This document shows, piece after piece, positions 42,689 to 53,209 of a stretch of 64,000 nucleotides of DNA. The notes under the pieces were generated by a model. That model was not told the origin of the DNA. It saw only the letters and a list, made by a program, of their open reading frames with translations, and ran no database searches. The stretch spans positions 558,001 through 622,000 of the forward strand of contig NZ_CP021912.1 in NCBI RefSeq assembly GCF_003264115.1. Direction: 5' to 3'. Position 1 is the stretch's first letter. Each line of letters opens with the position of its first letter. The stretch comes from Erythrobacter sp. KY5. GTDB lineage: Bacteria; Pseudomonadota; Alphaproteobacteria; Sphingomonadales; Sphingomonadaceae. Position numbers and translations under genes: made by a program.

Positions 42689-43336
42689 TTACGCGTAGAA
42701 CCCTTCATTGTGGCTGAATATGTCCCGCCCGTCCCATCCGGCGATGTCGAGCGAGGCTCTTGTCGGGAGAAAATCGAAACAGGCCTGCGCGATCTCCATG
42801 CGCCCCTCGCGCTCAAGGCGCACGATCAGTTCGTCACGCAGGCGGTGGAGATAGCGCACATCGCTTGCCGCGTAATCGCGCTGTGCATCGTTGAGCTCAG
42901 CTCCGCCCCAGTCGGAGCTCTGCTGTTGTTTGGAAATGCTTTCGCCAAGCAGTTCGTCGGTCAGGTTCTTGAGGCCATGACGGTCGGTGTAGGTGCGTAC
43001 CAGCTTCGATGCGATCTTGGTGCAGAAAACGGGCGCTGCAACGACGCCAAGATAATACTGAAGCGCGGCGATGTCGAAACGCGCAAAGTGGTAAAGCTTC
43101 AGGCGGCTTTCATCGCCAAGAATCGCCGTGAGATTGGGTGCATCGTAATCGCTGCCCGGAGAAAATCGCACGAGGTGTTCATCGCCCGAACCATCGCTGA
43201 TCTGCACAAGGCAAAGCCGGTCGCGGTGGGTGATGAGACCCATGGTCTCGGTGTCGACTGCGAGCGGGCCAGTGCCTTCAAGCACGCCTGCGGGCAGGTC
43301 TTCTTCATGGAAATGGACTGTCATCGCCACCGCCAT
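42689..43336 (-). CDS. rnd: ribonuclease D-type 3'-5' exonuclease
   Basis: A DEDDy exonuclease that trims RNA 3' ends. The 215-residue protein has ExoI AVDTETMGL (Asp and Glu), ExoII FARFDIAAL, LKNLTDELLG, and ExoIII YAASDVRYLHRL with Tyr and Asp. It lacks HRDC domains, being about 170 residues shorter than E. coli RNase D, as is common for this short alphaproteobacterial form. First gene of the rnd-lptC-lptA operon; divergent from ung (72-bp gap). Confidence 0.93.
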   Translation of the reverse strand: MAVAMTVHFHEEDLPAGVLEGTGPLAVDTETMGLITHRDRLCLVQISDGSGDEHLVRFSPGSDYDAPNLTAILGDESRLKLYHFARFDIAALQYYLGVVAAPVFCTKIASKLVRTYTDRHGLKNLTDELLGESISKQQQSSDWGGAELNDAQRDYAASDVRYLHRLRDELIVRLEREGRMEIAQACFDFLPTRASLDIAGWDGRDIFSHNEGFYA

Positions 43337-43408
43337 TACGCGTAATGGGGATAGAGGGAAAGGGGACTCTCGCCTGCGCGGGGCCGGGCGGTGTAGTCAT
43401 GGCGCTCT

Positions 43409-44095
43409 ATGGCTTCCGAAGAGATACCCGACAGCTGGCGCGAGGCGCTTGAGCCGGTGCTTCAGACACCCGAAGCGCGCCGTTTGGGCGGGTGGCTGCG
43501 GGCCGAGGAAGACGCGGGCAAGGTGATCTATCCCCCGCGCGGGTCACGCCTCGCGGCGCTCGCTGCCACGCCCCTTCCGCAAGTGCGCGTGGTGATCCTC
43601 GGGCAGGATCCCTATCACGGGCCGGGACAGGCGCATGGGCTAAGTTTTTCGGTCCAAGACGGTGTTAAACAGCCGCCTTCGCTGGTCAATATTTTCAAGG
43701 AGCTGGAAAGCGATCTGGGCATCGCTCGGCCAGCGACCGGCAACCTGATGCCCTGGGCAAAGCAGGGCGTGCTGCTGCTCAACAACACGCTGACGGTCGA
43801 GGCGGGGCAGGCGGGCAGCCATGCGGGGCGCGGCTGGGATGCGATTACGGACGCCGCGGTCGAAGCCGTTGCGACAAGCGGCGAGCCGACCGTATTTGTG
43901 CTCTGGGGTAGCCATGCGCGCAAGAAAGCGGGACGGGTAAAGGGGCTTGGCGCGGGCGATCATCACCTTGTGCTGACCTCGCCTCACCCAAGCCCGCTAT
44001 CGGCGCATTCGGGGTTCTTCGGCTCCAAGCCTTTCAGCCAGGCCAATGCGTTTTTGGAAGCCAACGGGCGCGGCAGCATAGACTGGGCGCTATGA
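43409..44095 (+). CDS. ung: uracil-DNA glycosylase (family 1)
   Basis: Excises uracil from DNA to start base excision repair. The 228-residue protein has the catalytic water-activating loop VVILGQDPYHGPGQAHGLSF (Asp67), the LLNNTLTVEAGQAGSH stretch and the leucine/His loop TSPHPSPLSAHSGFFGSKPF. Start ATG 43409. Its TGA overlaps the ATG of the DksA-like gene (ATGA), so both are translated from one message. Confidence 0.97.
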   Translation: MASEEIPDSWREALEPVLQTPEARRLGGWLRAEEDAGKVIYPPRGSRLAALAATPLPQVRVVILGQDPYHGPGQAHGLSFSVQDGVKQPPSLVNIFKELESDLGIARPATGNLMPWAKQGVLLLNNTLTVEAGQAGSHAGRGWDAITDAAVEAVATSGEPTVFVLWGSHARKKAGRVKGLGAGDHHLVLTSPHPSPLSAHSGFFGSKPFSQANAFLEANGRGSIDWAL

Positions 44096-44427
44096 CCGAG
44101 GACGAAGCCCGCGCCGCATTGCTCGAACGCCGCGAACAGCTCGCGCGCGAGGATGCTGCGAACGCGGATTCGCGCGATACGGTCGAACTTCAGCAAGACA
44201 GCGTTGGGCGCCTGTCACGTATGGACGCGATGCAGCAACAGGCGATGGCACAAGCGCAGGGACGCCGCCGCGCAGCCGAACGCACGCGGATTACCGCTGC
44301 GCTTCAGCGACTGGATGAAGATGAATGGGGCTATTGCATGCGCTGCGGCGAGGAAATCGCCCAGGCGCGTTTGAGGCACGATCCGAGCGTCGCAGTGTGC
44401 GTTGGCTGTGCGGGCGGATCGAATTAG
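44092..44427 (+). CDS. TraR/DksA-family zinc-finger protein
   Basis: A 111-residue protein with an N-terminal helical part and a C4 zinc finger (YCMRCGEEIAQARL, AVCVGCAGG; CxxC-x17-CxxC), as in DksA/TraR proteins that bind the RNA polymerase secondary channel. It lacks the long coiled coil of full DksA (151 residues in E. coli). The two acidic tip residues are not obvious; ASQ/DxxDxA is not seen clearly. Coupled to ung. Its stop codon is formed by TA plus the first G of the inserted IS element; the pre-insertion stop would also have been TAG. Confidence 0.9.
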   Translation: MTEDEARAALLERREQLAREDAANADSRDTVELQQDSVGRLSRMDAMQQQAMAQAQGRRRAAERTRITAALQRLDEDEWGYCMRCGEEIAQARLRHDPSVAVCVGCAGGSN

Positions 44428-44444
44428 GGTCGGGACTCAATTAG
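44427..44444 (+). repeat. left terminal inverted repeat of the IS element
   Basis: GGGTCGGGACTCAATTAG; compare the right end. It is preceded by the TA duplication. Confidence 0.85.
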
Positions 44445-45203
44445 CCCACCAGATGATGGCGGCGACGATGAGTATTGCAGAGAGGAAGATGTCTGCGCGC
44501 TTGTCGTAGCGGGTGTGGATGCGTCGGAAGTCTTTCAGGCGGCAGAAGAAGCGTTCGATCCCGTTGCGCTGCTTGTAGGCGAGAGCGTCGTATGTGTGCG
44601 GGTGTTTGCGGGTCGGGTTGGGCGGGATGACTGGTTCGCAGCCGTGCTCGGCAAGCCAGTCGCGCAGGGACCGCGCGTCATAGGCGCGATCGGCCAGCAG
44701 GCGGCGGGGCGCACCGGTGATGGCCAGCAGATCGCGCGCGCCTGTCAGATCATGCGTGTTGCCGGGGGTCAGGACCAGAGCGAGGGGCCGTCCCCGCTCA
44801 TCGGTCAGGGCGTGAACCTTGGTGGTACGACCGCCGCGCGAGCGCCCGATACAGTGATGGAAGGCCCCCCTTTTGCGCCCGCTGCCGAGCGATGCGCCTT
44901 GATGTGCATCGAGTCCACCGAGGCGGTGACCCCGCCGATCACCCCGCTCGATCCGGTCAGAGCATAGAAGATGTCTTGCCACACGCCCTGTCGGCTCCAC
45001 CGGTTGAAGCGGTTGTAGACCGTCGTGTAGGGACCATACTCAGAAGGGCAATCGCGCCACCGGGCACCCGTCTTGAGCATGTGCATGATCCCCGAGATCA
45101 CGCGCCGATCATCAACCCGCCGTGCACCGCGCCGACCACGGGGCAGCAAAGGCTCAATCGCCGCCCACGACTGATCGTCCAACCAGTAAAGATGCTTGCT
45201 CAT
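44437..45203 (-). CDS. IS5-type DDE transposase made by -1 frameshifting
   Basis: Two overlapping frames: orfA from ATG 45203 (MSKHLYWLDDQSWAAIEPLL; GGAG site) to its stop at 44805, and orfB ending at 44437. A slippery heptamer A-AAA-GGG (44874-44868, minus strand) joins them by -1 slippage; the fused protein is about 255 residues. orfA holds the N-terminal DUF4096-type domain (YTTVYNRFNRWSRQGVWQ) and the first catalytic Asp (SVDSMHIKAH). orfB holds HALTDERGRPLALVLTPGNTHD, LLADRAYDARSLRDWL (second Asp) and GIERFFCRLKDFRRIHTRYD (Glu). The frameshift is a normal feature of this group, so the gene is intact. Confidence 0.92.
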
Positions 45204-45255
45204 CCAAGGCTCCTTCCAACAGCCTTGAATCACCAATCACTCAACAGCACCAGTC

Positions 45256-45273
45256 CTTATTGAGTACGGACCC
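45256..45273 (-). repeat. right terminal inverted repeat of the IS element
   Basis: Read on the minus strand: GGGTCCGTACTCAATAAG; it is followed on the plus strand by the TA duplication at 45274-45275. Confidence 0.85.
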
Positions 45274-45551
45274 TAGTCCAGCCGCACAGTATTGCCCTTG
45301 AAGATACCAGAACAAACCGCGCCTTCGACCGCCTGACCCGAGGGGCTGGTGGCTTCGAATGCAGTGGCGAACACATCTCCGTTCCCGCATGCGAGGTAGG
45401 CGTAGCCCGAGATTTGAACGTCGGAGTAGCCCTGCGTTTCCAGCACTTCTCGCGCGCGATCGGGCTGGGTACAGGCAACGGGGGCGACAAATGGGAATGC
45501 AGCCAGAGCCGCCACGATCAGGCCAAACTGGACCAGTCTTCTACGGGTCAT
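45273..45551 (-). CDS. small exported protein of unknown function
   Basis: A 92-residue protein, ATG 45551 with a strong AGAAGGAG site. The N-terminus is a signal or anchor (RLVQFGLIVAALAAFPFVAPVAC). The mature part reads VLETQGYSDVQISGYAYLACGNGDVFATAFEAT then GQAVEGAVCSGIFKGNTVRLD, with three Cys in all. I recognise the pattern (GY..C..DD.F.T.F.A...G..V.G.VC.G) as a widespread small proteobacterial protein without known function. Its stop TAG now uses the last C of the IS plus the TA duplication; before insertion it would have been TAA. Confidence 0.8.
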   Translation of the reverse strand: MTRRRLVQFGLIVAALAAFPFVAPVACTQPDRAREVLETQGYSDVQISGYAYLACGNGDVFATAFEATSPSGQAVEGAVCSGIFKGNTVRLD

Positions 45552-45614
45552 GCGAAACTCCTTCTGGTGCGTCGCCGCAGCATTAAGCGCTGATCGCTCG
45601 CGCTGAGGCCGACG

Positions 45615-46952
45615 CTAGAACCCCGCAGTCAGCCTCGCACCAACAATCACGCCGGTGTCGCGGAACGCCACCGCGCTGTCGATCACCTGCACATTGGCTG
45701 TGAGGCCAAGCCCTTCGGCGAACTGGTAGGTGTAGAACGCCTCGACCCCGTTCTCGTCCTCGATCGGCAGGCGGAAGGCGATGTCGTCGACCAGCTCGTC
45801 GGTGAGCGAATAGTGGAAATAGGCAAGGCCGAAACGGTCCTGCGGGCGATAGCCGGGATTGCCCGAGATGCCGAAATAGCCCGAATAATCGAGGAAGGTC
45901 GGATCGCCATTCGAGGCCTGAAAGCGGGCGAGGATGCCCCAGCCCTTGCCGCGCGCCTGCGGGTGCATCTTGAGGAACTGGTAGAACGACAGCTGCATCG
46001 CCACTTCGCCGCTTTCGTTGCCGAAAGTCCCGATAGGCTGAGGCGGCGGGGTAAGCGCGCGCGGGAGGATGTCCTGCGCAAATGTATCACGCGTCGAACC
46101 GACAATGGCGAGGTTCACGACGCCGGGCAGGCGATTGATCGTGGTGCGGCGTGCCGCTGCCGCCATGAAGGCAACGCCGCTTTCGAAAGCGGTTTCGAAC
46201 CCGGTGCGCTGGTACTGGCTGTCCGGGTCAAACACCCATGCGCGGTAGATCATCTTGCCCTTGGGCACGGTCAGCATCGCGCCGGTCAAGGTATTGGGCA
46301 CAACTGCGGTCGGCGGGAGCGCAATGCCGAGGTTTTGAAATCCGTAATGTCCGTCACTCGCCACGATCGGCAAAGCGCCCGAGATATCGAGCAAGTTTAT
46401 CTTGCCAATCTCGAAGGTTGCACCCGATGCCCACTGATATTCGAGGCTGGCCGAAAGGTCGAAGTCGCCCTTCCCCTCTGGCCGGAACAGAGCGGTGTTG
46501 TTCGGGATCAGCCCGATCTCGCCATTGGAGGTCTTGCCCCAAGTGTATTCGGGGCGGAGCTTCAGCTTGAGGTTGGACGGGCCGCCGTAATAGCTGCCGC
46601 GAACCTCAAGATAGCCATCGACCCTGCCCGCATACCGCGCAAGGCTGCGCGCATCGCCAGCGACGGGCACATCGACGAATTGCGATGAGACAATGCGCAA
46701 GTCGACAGGCTTGGGAGCGGGCTGCGATGGCGGAGCGGCGGCGGGCGCAGCCGGACCGGTCTGCGGTGCGAGCGCGACCGTATCGTCCATGGGAAGCTGG
46801 TCGATGGAGGCATCGCCGCTCGCTGCAAGCTCGAACGTTTCGGGGGCGAGTTCGACCTCGCTCGTATTGGCGAGGACAGGCGATGCCATCGCAAGAGCGA
46901 TCGCACTTGATGCGAATCCTAGCGCGCCAGCGCAGCGGCTGCGTGTGTTCAT
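45615..46952 (-). CDS. OprB-like carbohydrate-selective porin
   Basis: A 445-residue outer-membrane beta-barrel, start ATG 46952 (an in-frame start at 47027 is less likely). Signal peptide ALGFASSAIALAMASPVLA; then an acidic, Pro/Ala-rich linker (about 40-85). Barrel strands include DGYLEVRGSYYGG, SASLEYQWASGATFEIGKINL, YFGISGNPGYRPQDRFGLAYFHYSL and the C-terminal DTGVIVGARLTAGF, which ends in Phe as OM barrel proteins do. The GFYFGISG-like block and overall plan are OprB-family. Likely allows sugar uptake; the substrate is unknown. Confidence 0.88.
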   Translation of the reverse strand: MNTRSRCAGALGFASSAIALAMASPVLANTSEVELAPETFELAASGDASIDQLPMDDTVALAPQTGPAAPAAAPPSQPAPKPVDLRIVSSQFVDVPVAGDARSLARYAGRVDGYLEVRGSYYGGPSNLKLKLRPEYTWGKTSNGEIGLIPNNTALFRPEGKGDFDLSASLEYQWASGATFEIGKINLLDISGALPIVASDGHYGFQNLGIALPPTAVVPNTLTGAMLTVPKGKMIYRAWVFDPDSQYQRTGFETAFESGVAFMAAAARRTTINRLPGVVNLAIVGSTRDTFAQDILPRALTPPPQPIGTFGNESGEVAMQLSFYQFLKMHPQARGKGWGILARFQASNGDPTFLDYSGYFGISGNPGYRPQDRFGLAYFHYSLTDELVDDIAFRLPIEDENGVEAFYTYQFAEGLGLTANVQVIDSAVAFRDTGVIVGARLTAGF

Positions 46953-47116
46953 GACGACCCTTGCCCTCTCCAACAGGCGGCATTTTCGCGCGCCTTCGAT
47001 CCCTATTCTGGTCGAGAGGAAAACCACCGCAGAAACAGCCGGTCAAGTCGGGTTTGCGCGGGGCTGCCGATTAATCTTCGCTTGTGGCTTTCGTGTTTGC
47101 TGAAGAAGTTCCTGAA

Positions 47117-48553
47117 TTAGCGGGGTAATTCACTCACGCCCATCAGCGCCTCGTCAACGGCGCGTGCCGCCTGACGCCCTTCGCGGATTGCCCACACGAC
47201 GAGGCTTTGACCCCGGCGCATGTCTCCGCAGGCGAAGACATTCTCGACATTGGTGCGGTAGTTTTCGGTATCCGCGCTCACATTGCCGCGATCCGTCAGA
47301 TCGACGCCCGCCTGTTCGAGCAGGCCAGCTTTCTTCGGTCCGACAAAGCCCATTGCGAGCAGGATCAGATCGGCTTTCAGGGTGAATTCACTGCCGACGA
47401 TCTCGCGCATCTGGCCATCGACCCACTCAACCCTCGCGCATTCGAGGCCTGTCACCGCCACGCCGTCGCCAACGACACGCTTGGTCAAAACCGCCCAGTC
47501 GCGCTCGACGCCTTCCTCGTGGCTGGAAGACGTGCGCAGTTTGAGCGGCCAGTCGGGCCAGGTCAGCGCCTTGTCTTCCTTCTCAGGGGGTTTGGGCATG
47601 ATCTCAAGCTGAGTAACGGATGCCGCGCCTTGTCGGTTGGACGTGCCGACGCAATCAGAGCCGGTGTCGCCGCCGCCGATCACGACGACATGCTTGCCGG
47701 TCGCCTTGAGCGTCCCGCGAGGGGCTGCGCGCTGTTCGTCGTCGCCTGCATTGCGCTTGTTCTGCTGCGTCAGAAACTCCATCGCGAGCCGCACGCCGGG
47801 CATCTCTGCGCCCGGAATGGCGAGCTGGCGCGCATCTTCCGAACCGCCTGCGAGCACCACCGCATCGAAGTTTTCCTGCAGGCTCTTGAAAGAGATATCG
47901 ACACCGACTTCCTTCGATGTTTTGAAAGTCACCCCTTCCGCTTCCATCTGCACGCAGCGGCGGTTGATGAGGTGCTTTTCCATCTTGAAATCGGGGATGC
48001 CGTAACGAAGCAGCCCGCCGATCCGGTCGCTCTTTTCGAAGAGGGTCACCGAATGCCCGGCGCGCGCCAATTGCTGCGCGCAGGCCATGCCGGCAGGGCC
48101 GGAGCCTACGACCGCGACCGATTTGCCGGTTTTCCTCTCGGGCAGTTGCGGAGTGACCCAGCCTTCTTGCCATCCGCGATCGACAATCGCGCATTCGATG
48201 CTTTTGATCGTGACAGGCTGGTCGACGATGTTGAGCGTGCAGCTCGCCTCGCACGGCGCAGGGCAGATCCGGCCAGTGAACTCGGGAAAATTGTTGGTCG
48301 AATGCAGCAGGTCGAGCGCGTTTCGCCAGTCCTGCTCGTAAACGAGGTGATTCCAGTCCGGGATCATGTTGTTCACCGGACAGCCGTTATGACAATAAGG
48401 AATGCCGCAATCCATGCAGCGCGAAGCCTGGCTTGCAAGCACGTCATCGCTCGGCTGGACGACGAATTCGCGGTAATTGTTCAGCCGTTCCTCAGGCGCG
48501 AGATAGTCGCGTTCGCGCCGATCCAGTTCGAGAAACCCGGTGTCCTTGCCCAT
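47117..48553 (-). CDS. gltD: glutamate synthase small (beta) subunit
   Basis: NADPH-dependent electron input for glutamate synthase. The 478-residue protein has N-terminal iron-sulfur cysteines C46, C49, C54 and C58 ([15 protein letters not shown]), a second cluster site (CPAPCEASC), FAD-binding [21 protein letters not shown] and NADPH-binding [15 protein letters not shown], then the C-terminal [18 protein letters not shown]. Starts 12 bp after gltB on the same strand; together they convert 2-oxoglutarate and glutamine into two glutamates. Confidence 0.97.
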   Translation of the reverse strand: MGKDTGFLELDRRERDYLAPEERLNNYREFVVQPSDDVLASQASRCMDCGIPYCHNGCPVNNMIPDWNHLVYEQDWRNALDLLHSTNNFPEFTGRICPAPCEASCTLNIVDQPVTIKSIECAIVDRGWQEGWVTPQLPERKTGKSVAVVGSGPAGMACAQQLARAGHSVTLFEKSDRIGGLLRYGIPDFKMEKHLINRRCVQMEAEGVTFKTSKEVGVDISFKSLQENFDAVVLAGGSEDARQLAIPGAEMPGVRLAMEFLTQQNKRNAGDDEQRAAPRGTLKATGKHVVVIGGGDTGSDCVGTSNRQGAASVTQLEIMPKPPEKEDKALTWPDWPLKLRTSSSHEEGVERDWAVLTKRVVGDGVAVTGLECARVEWVDGQMREIVGSEFTLKADLILLAMGFVGPKKAGLLEQAGVDLTDRGNVSADTENYRTNVENVFACGDMRRGQSLVVWAIREGRQAARAVDEALMGVSELPR

Positions 48554-48565
48554 CTTTTCCTGACC

Positions 48566-51500
48566 TTATTCCGCTGCCACGCTGGCGGCTTCTTCGCGCT
48601 CAGCTTCCATCGCTTCGAGCGCGCGCTTATAGTCGCGCGGCATGACCTTCACGAATGAACCCAGCGCCTTGTCCCAGTCGACCAGAAGCTCGCTCGCAAC
48701 CGTGCTTCCGGTGTGAAGCTGGTGGCGTTCGACGAGGATACGCAGGCGCTCTGCATCGTGGCGCAGCATGTCGCCCATGCCGAAATCGTGGACCGAGCTG
48801 CCGCGCTGCTGCGGGCGTCCGGTTCCGTCTTCGGCATCACGCTCTGCCGGGACCGGCAGCAGGTCGACCTGTGCATGATTGACCATCTGGCTGAACGCGC
48901 CTTCGGGATCGTAGACATAGGCGACCCCGCCGCTCATCCCGGCTGCAAAGTTACGGCCCGTCTTGCCGAGCACCACGACCACGCCGCCGGTCATGTATTC
49001 GCAGGCGTGATCGCCCGCGCCCTCGACCACGGCAATCGCGCCCGAATTGCGTACGGCGAAGCGTTCGCCAGCGACGCCGTTGAAATAGGCCTCGCCCGCG
49101 ATGGCTCCATACAGAACCGTATTGCCGACGATGATGTTGGCGCTGCTTTCGCGTGGGACCCCATCCGGTTGACGCACGATGATACGCCCGCCGCTAAGCC
49201 CCTTGCCGACGTAGTCGTTCGCATCGCCGACAAGGTCGAGCGTCACGCCGTGAGCCAGCCACGCGCCGAAGCTTTGGCCGGCAACACCGTTGAGGTTCAC
49301 GCGGATCGTGTCTGCGGGCAGGCCTTCGTGACCATGCGCCTTGGCGATCGTGCCCGACAGCATCGCACCCACCGTGCGGTGGACGTTGGTGATGGCGTAG
49401 TCGAGCTGCACCGGGGTTTTGGCTTTGATCGCATCGGTCGCATCGGCAATCAGCGCATTATCCATCGCTGCGCCAAGACCGTGATCCTGCACCTCGGTGT
49501 TGCGCAGCGGCGCGCCTTCCCTGAGGTCGGGCTTGTGGAGCAGGCGTGACAGGTCGATCCCGCGCGCTTTCCAGTGGCGGTGCATGCGGGTCATGTCGAG
49601 CCGGTCGACCCGGCCGACCATTTCCTCAACCGTGCGGAAGCCCAGTTCCGCCATGATTGCGCGCAGTTCCTCGGCAACGAAGAACATGTAGTTCACGACA
49701 TGCTCGGGCTGGCCGGTGAAGCGCGCGCGCAGCACCGGGTCCTGCGTCGCGACACCGACCGGGCAGGTGTTGAGGTGGCACTTCCTCATCATGATGCAGC
49801 CTGCCGCGATCAGCGGAGCGGTGGCAAAGCCGAACTCGTCCGCGCCCAACAGTGCGCCGATCGCAACGTCACGCCCGGTACGAAGGCCCCCATCCACCTG
49901 AACCGCGATACGGCTGCGAAGGTCGTTGAGGAGCAGCGTCTGTTGCGTCTCGGCAAGGCCGATTTCCCAAGGGGATCCGGCATGGGTGAGGCTGGTGAGC
50001 GGCGATGCGCCCGTGCCGCCGTCATAGCCGGAGATCGTGACGTGATCCGCGCGCGCCTTCGACACGCCCGCGGCCACCGTGCCGACGCCGACTTCGGAGA
50101 CGAGCTTCACCGAAATGCGGGCATCGGTGTTGACGTTCTTGAGGTCGTGGATCAGCTGCGCGAGGTCTTCGATCGAATAGATGTCGTGATGCGGCGGCGG
50201 GGAAATGAGGCCCACGCCCGGCGTCGAGTGACGCACCGCGCCGATGCGCTTGTCGACCTTGTGCCCGGGCAGCTGACCGCCTTCGCCGGGTTTGGCCCCT
50301 TGCGCCATCTTGATCTGGATGTCGTCGGAATTGGCAAGGTATTCGGTGGTGACGCCAAAGCGCCCCGATGCCACCTGCTTGATCCGGCTGCGCATGGAAT
50401 CGCCGTTTTCGAGCGGGGTGAAGCGGAACGGTTCCTCGCCGCCTTCGCCGGTATTCGATCGTCCGCCGATGCGGTTCATCGCAATCGCGAGCGTCGAATG
50501 CGCTTCGTGGCTGATCGAGCCGAAGCTCATCGCGCCGGTGCTGAAGCGCTTGACGATCTCGGAAGCCGGTTCGACCTCATCGATGTCGAGCGGCTCTTCC
50601 GCCAGCTTGAACTCCATCAACCCGCGGATCGTAAGCAGGCGTTCGCTCTGCTCGTTCACGGACTTGGCGAATTCCTGATAATGTTCGGACACATTGCCGC
50701 GCACCGCGTGCTGCAATTGCGCGACGTTCTGCGGGGTCCAGGCGTGCTCTTCGCCGCGCAGGCGATACTGGTAGATGCCGCCCACATCCAGCATCCCCTT
50801 GTAAAGCGGGTTGTTGCCATAGGCCTGCGCATGACGGCGGATCGCTTCCTCGGCGACCTCTTCAAGCCCGACGCCTTCGATCGTGGTTGCGGTGCCGGTG
50901 AAGTATTTGTCTACGAAAGCGCTCGCCAGGCCGACGGCGTCGAAGATCTGCGCGCCGCAATAGGACTGGTAGGTCGAGATGCCCATCTTCGACATGACCT
51001 TGCGAATGCCCTTTCCGATCGCCTTGATGTAATTCTGCTGCACTGCATCGGTTGTCGCGCCCGGATGCTTGCGGCGGCGAATGTCCTCCAGCGTTTCGAA
51101 AGCGACGTAGGGGTTGATCGCTTCCGCGCCGTATCCTGCAAGCACACAGAAATGATGCACTTCGCGCGCTTCGCCGGTCTCGACCACGAGCCCGGTCTGC
51201 ATCCGCAAACCCTGCCGAACGAGGTGATGGTGCACCGCGGCGGTGGCGAGCAGCGCTGGCATCGGAACGCGGCCTTCGTCCTGCGCGCGGTCGGACAGCA
51301 CCAGGATGTTGTGATCCTGCAGCACCGCCTCGGTCGCGGCCCAGCACATTTCTCTCAGTGCCAGTTCGATCCCCTCGACGCCTGCTTCGGCGTCCCAGGT
51401 AATGTCGATTGTCTCGCAGCGGAAAGCGCCATCCATCACGGCTTCGACCGAGCGGATTTTGGCAAGGTCATCATTCGTAAGGATCGGTTGATCGACCTCA

Positions 51501-53209
51501 AGCCGCTTGTGCGTGCCTGCATCGTGACCGAGCAGGTTCGGGCGCGGACCGATCATGGAAAGCAGGCTCATCACCAGCTCTTCGCGGATCGGGTCGATCG
51601 GCGGGTTGGTGACCTGCGCGAAGTTCTGCTTGAAGTAATCGTAGAGCAACCGCGCCTTGTTCGACAGAACCGCAATTGGTGTGTCGGTCCCCATCGAACC
51701 GACCGGATCGTCGCCCTTCACCGCCATCGGTTCGAGGAACCGCGCAATGTCCTCCTGCGTGTAGCCGAACGCTTGCTGGCGCTGGAGCAGAGTTGTCGTC
51801 TCTTCCGGCAGCTCGGAAAGCTCAGGCTCGATCTCGCTCACATCGCCAAGGCGCACCTGCGCCTGGTCGAGCCATTCGGTGTAGGGTTCTGCCCCTGCAA
51901 GTTCAGCCTTGAGTTCATCATCCTCGATGATGCGACCCTGTTCGAGGTCGATCAGCAGCATCTTGCCCGGCTGGAGCCGCCATTTGCGAACGATGTCCTC
52001 CTCGGCAAAGGGCAGCACCCCGCTTTCCGAAGCGAGGCAGACGATGTCGTCCTTGGTCACGCAGAAACGCGCCGGGCGAAGGCCGTTGCGATCAAGGGTC
52101 GCGCCGATCTGGCGGCCATCGGTGAAGCAGACCGCTGCAGGGCCGTCCCATGGCTCCATTAGGGCTGCGTGATATTCGTAGAACGCGCGCAGCTCAGGCG
52201 CCATCAGCTCATGCTTGTTCCACGCTTCGGGGATCAGCATCATCATCGCGTGAGCAAGCGAATATCCGCCCGCGATCAGCAATTCGAGCGCGTTGTCGAG
52301 ACAGGCCGTATCCGATTGGCCATGCGGGATGAGCGGCCACATCTTGTCGAGGTCGGGGCCGAGCAGGTCGCTTTCCATCGTCCGCCTGCGCGCATTCATC
52401 CAGTTCACATTGCCGCGAACCGTGTTGATCTCACCATTGTGAGCGATGAAGCGGAACGGGTGGGCAAGCCGCCAGCTCGGGAAGGTGTTGGTGCTGAACC
52501 GTTGGTGCACGAGGCCGAAAGCGCTGACGCATTCGGGGTCGCGCAGATCGTCGTAGAAGCTCTGCACCTGCGTTGCGAGCAACAGGCCCTTATAAACAAT
52601 CGTGCGGGTCGAGACCGACGGCATATACGTCTCGGTAAGGCCGGGAAGGTCATGCTTTTCAGCCAGTTTCGCGAGCGGATTGAGCGTCTGCTTGCGGATC
52701 GCGAGGAGCTTGCGCTCGAACGCGTCCTGATCGGGCGTGCCCTCGCCCTTGGCGATGATCGCCTGCTGGATGACAGGCATCGACGCGATCACTGCATCTC
52801 CCAGGCCCTCAAGCGTTGTCGGCACATCGCGCCAGCCGATCAGTCGCTGGCCTTCCTTGGCGAGCAGCTTTTCAAAACGATCCGCGACAAAGCCGCGCGC
52901 GACCTCGTCCTGCGGCATGAAGCTCATCGCGACGGCATAGTCGCCCGGTTCGGGAAGCTCGTGCCCATGCTCGTGGGCCCAGCGCTGGATCAGCGCGTGC
53001 GGGATCTGCATCAGGAGGCCAGCGCCATCGCCCAAAAGCGGGTCCGCCCCGACAGCGCCGCGATGGTCGAGCTTTGCGAGAATTTCGAGCGATTGTTCAA
53101 CGATGGAGTGGCTGCGTTCGCCCTTGATATGAGCGACCATGCCCACACCGCAGGCGTCGTGTTCGTTTCGCGGGTCGTAGAGACCCTGAGGAGCGGGATG
53201 ACCCACCAT
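48566..53209 (-). CDS. gltB: glutamate synthase large (alpha) subunit
   Basis: A 1,547-residue protein. Domains in order: class II glutamine amidotransferase starting with the nucleophile Cys20 ([15 protein letters not shown]; residues 1-19 are a removable propeptide), a central linking domain, the FMN/[3Fe-4S] synthase barrel (about 810-1190) with [20 protein letters not shown] cluster cysteines, and the C-terminal GXGXG beta-helix (about 1260-1500) with [12 protein letters not shown] and [20 protein letters not shown]. Length and order are standard. It assimilates ammonia with glutamine synthetase, which GlnE regulates. Confidence 0.98.
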   Translation of the reverse strand: MVGHPAPQGLYDPRNEHDACGVGMVAHIKGERSHSIVEQSLEILAKLDHRGAVGADPLLGDGAGLLMQIPHALIQRWAHEHGHELPEPGDYAVAMSFMPQDEVARGFVADRFEKLLAKEGQRLIGWRDVPTTLEGLGDAVIASMPVIQQAIIAKGEGTPDQDAFERKLLAIRKQTLNPLAKLAEKHDLPGLTETYMPSVSTRTIVYKGLLLATQVQSFYDDLRDPECVSAFGLVHQRFSTNTFPSWRLAHPFRFIAHNGEINTVRGNVNWMNARRRTMESDLLGPDLDKMWPLIPHGQSDTACLDNALELLIAGGYSLAHAMMMLIPEAWNKHELMAPELRAFYEYHAALMEPWDGPAAVCFTDGRQIGATLDRNGLRPARFCVTKDDIVCLASESGVLPFAEEDIVRKWRLQPGKMLLIDLEQGRIIEDDELKAELAGAEPYTEWLDQAQVRLGDVSEIEPELSELPEETTTLLQRQQAFGYTQEDIARFLEPMAVKGDDPVGSMGTDTPIAVLSNKARLLYDYFKQNFAQVTNPPIDPIREELVMSLLSMIGPRPNLLGHDAGTHKRLEVDQPILTNDDLAKIRSVEAVMDGAFRCETIDITWDAEAGVEGIELALREMCWAATEAVLQDHNILVLSDRAQDEGRVPMPALLATAAVHHHLVRQGLRMQTGLVVETGEAREVHHFCVLAGYGAEAINPYVAFETLEDIRRRKHPGATTDAVQQNYIKAIGKGIRKVMSKMGISTYQSYCGAQIFDAVGLASAFVDKYFTGTATTIEGVGLEEVAEEAIRRHAQAYGNNPLYKGMLDVGGIYQYRLRGEEHAWTPQNVAQLQHAVRGNVSEHYQEFAKSVNEQSERLLTIRGLMEFKLAEEPLDIDEVEPASEIVKRFSTGAMSFGSISHEAHSTLAIAMNRIGGRSNTGEGGEEPFRFTPLENGDSMRSRIKQVASGRFGVTTEYLANSDDIQIKMAQGAKPGEGGQLPGHKVDKRIGAVRHSTPGVGLISPPPHHDIYSIEDLAQLIHDLKNVNTDARISVKLVSEVGVGTVAAGVSKARADHVTISGYDGGTGASPLTSLTHAGSPWEIGLAETQQTLLLNDLRSRIAVQVDGGLRTGRDVAIGALLGADEFGFATAPLIAAGCIMMRKCHLNTCPVGVATQDPVLRARFTGQPEHVVNYMFFVAEELRAIMAELGFRTVEEMVGRVDRLDMTRMHRHWKARGIDLSRLLHKPDLREGAPLRNTEVQDHGLGAAMDNALIADATDAIKAKTPVQLDYAITNVHRTVGAMLSGTIAKAHGHEGLPADTIRVNLNGVAGQSFGAWLAHGVTLDLVGDANDYVGKGLSGGRIIVRQPDGVPRESSANIIVGNTVLYGAIAGEAYFNGVAGERFAVRNSGAIAVVEGAGDHACEYMTGGVVVVLGKTGRNFAAGMSGGVAYVYDPEGAFSQMVNHAQVDLLPVPAERDAEDGTGRPQQRGSSVHDFGMGDMLRHDAERLRILVERHQLHTGSTVASELLVDWDKALGSFVKVMPRDYKRALEAMEAEREEAASVAAE

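Larger units (their letters stand above)
44427..45273. mobile_element. IS5-family insertion sequence (847 bp)
   Basis: A complete element flanked by a TA duplication (44425-44426 and 45274-45275). The ends begin GGGTCGGGACTCAATTAG on the left and, read inward from the right, GGGTCCGTACTCAATAAG, imperfect terminal inverted repeats matching at 15 of 18 positions. It carries one transposase in two frames. The size, TA-type target and frameshifted DDE transposase point to the IS427-like part of IS5. It sits between convergent genes and seems intact, so it may be recent. Confidence 0.93.

Noticed and set aside
44437..45203. Transposase read as a frameshifted pseudogene
   Set aside because: The two frames join at a canonical A-AAA-GGG slip site, the terminal repeats are present and the target duplication is clean, so programmed frameshifting is the simpler reading.
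49574..52162. An 862-codon plus-strand frame opposite gltB
   Set aside because: gltB is complete with cluster cysteines and the Ntn nucleophile; the antisense frame is His/Arg/Asp-rich shadow sequence.
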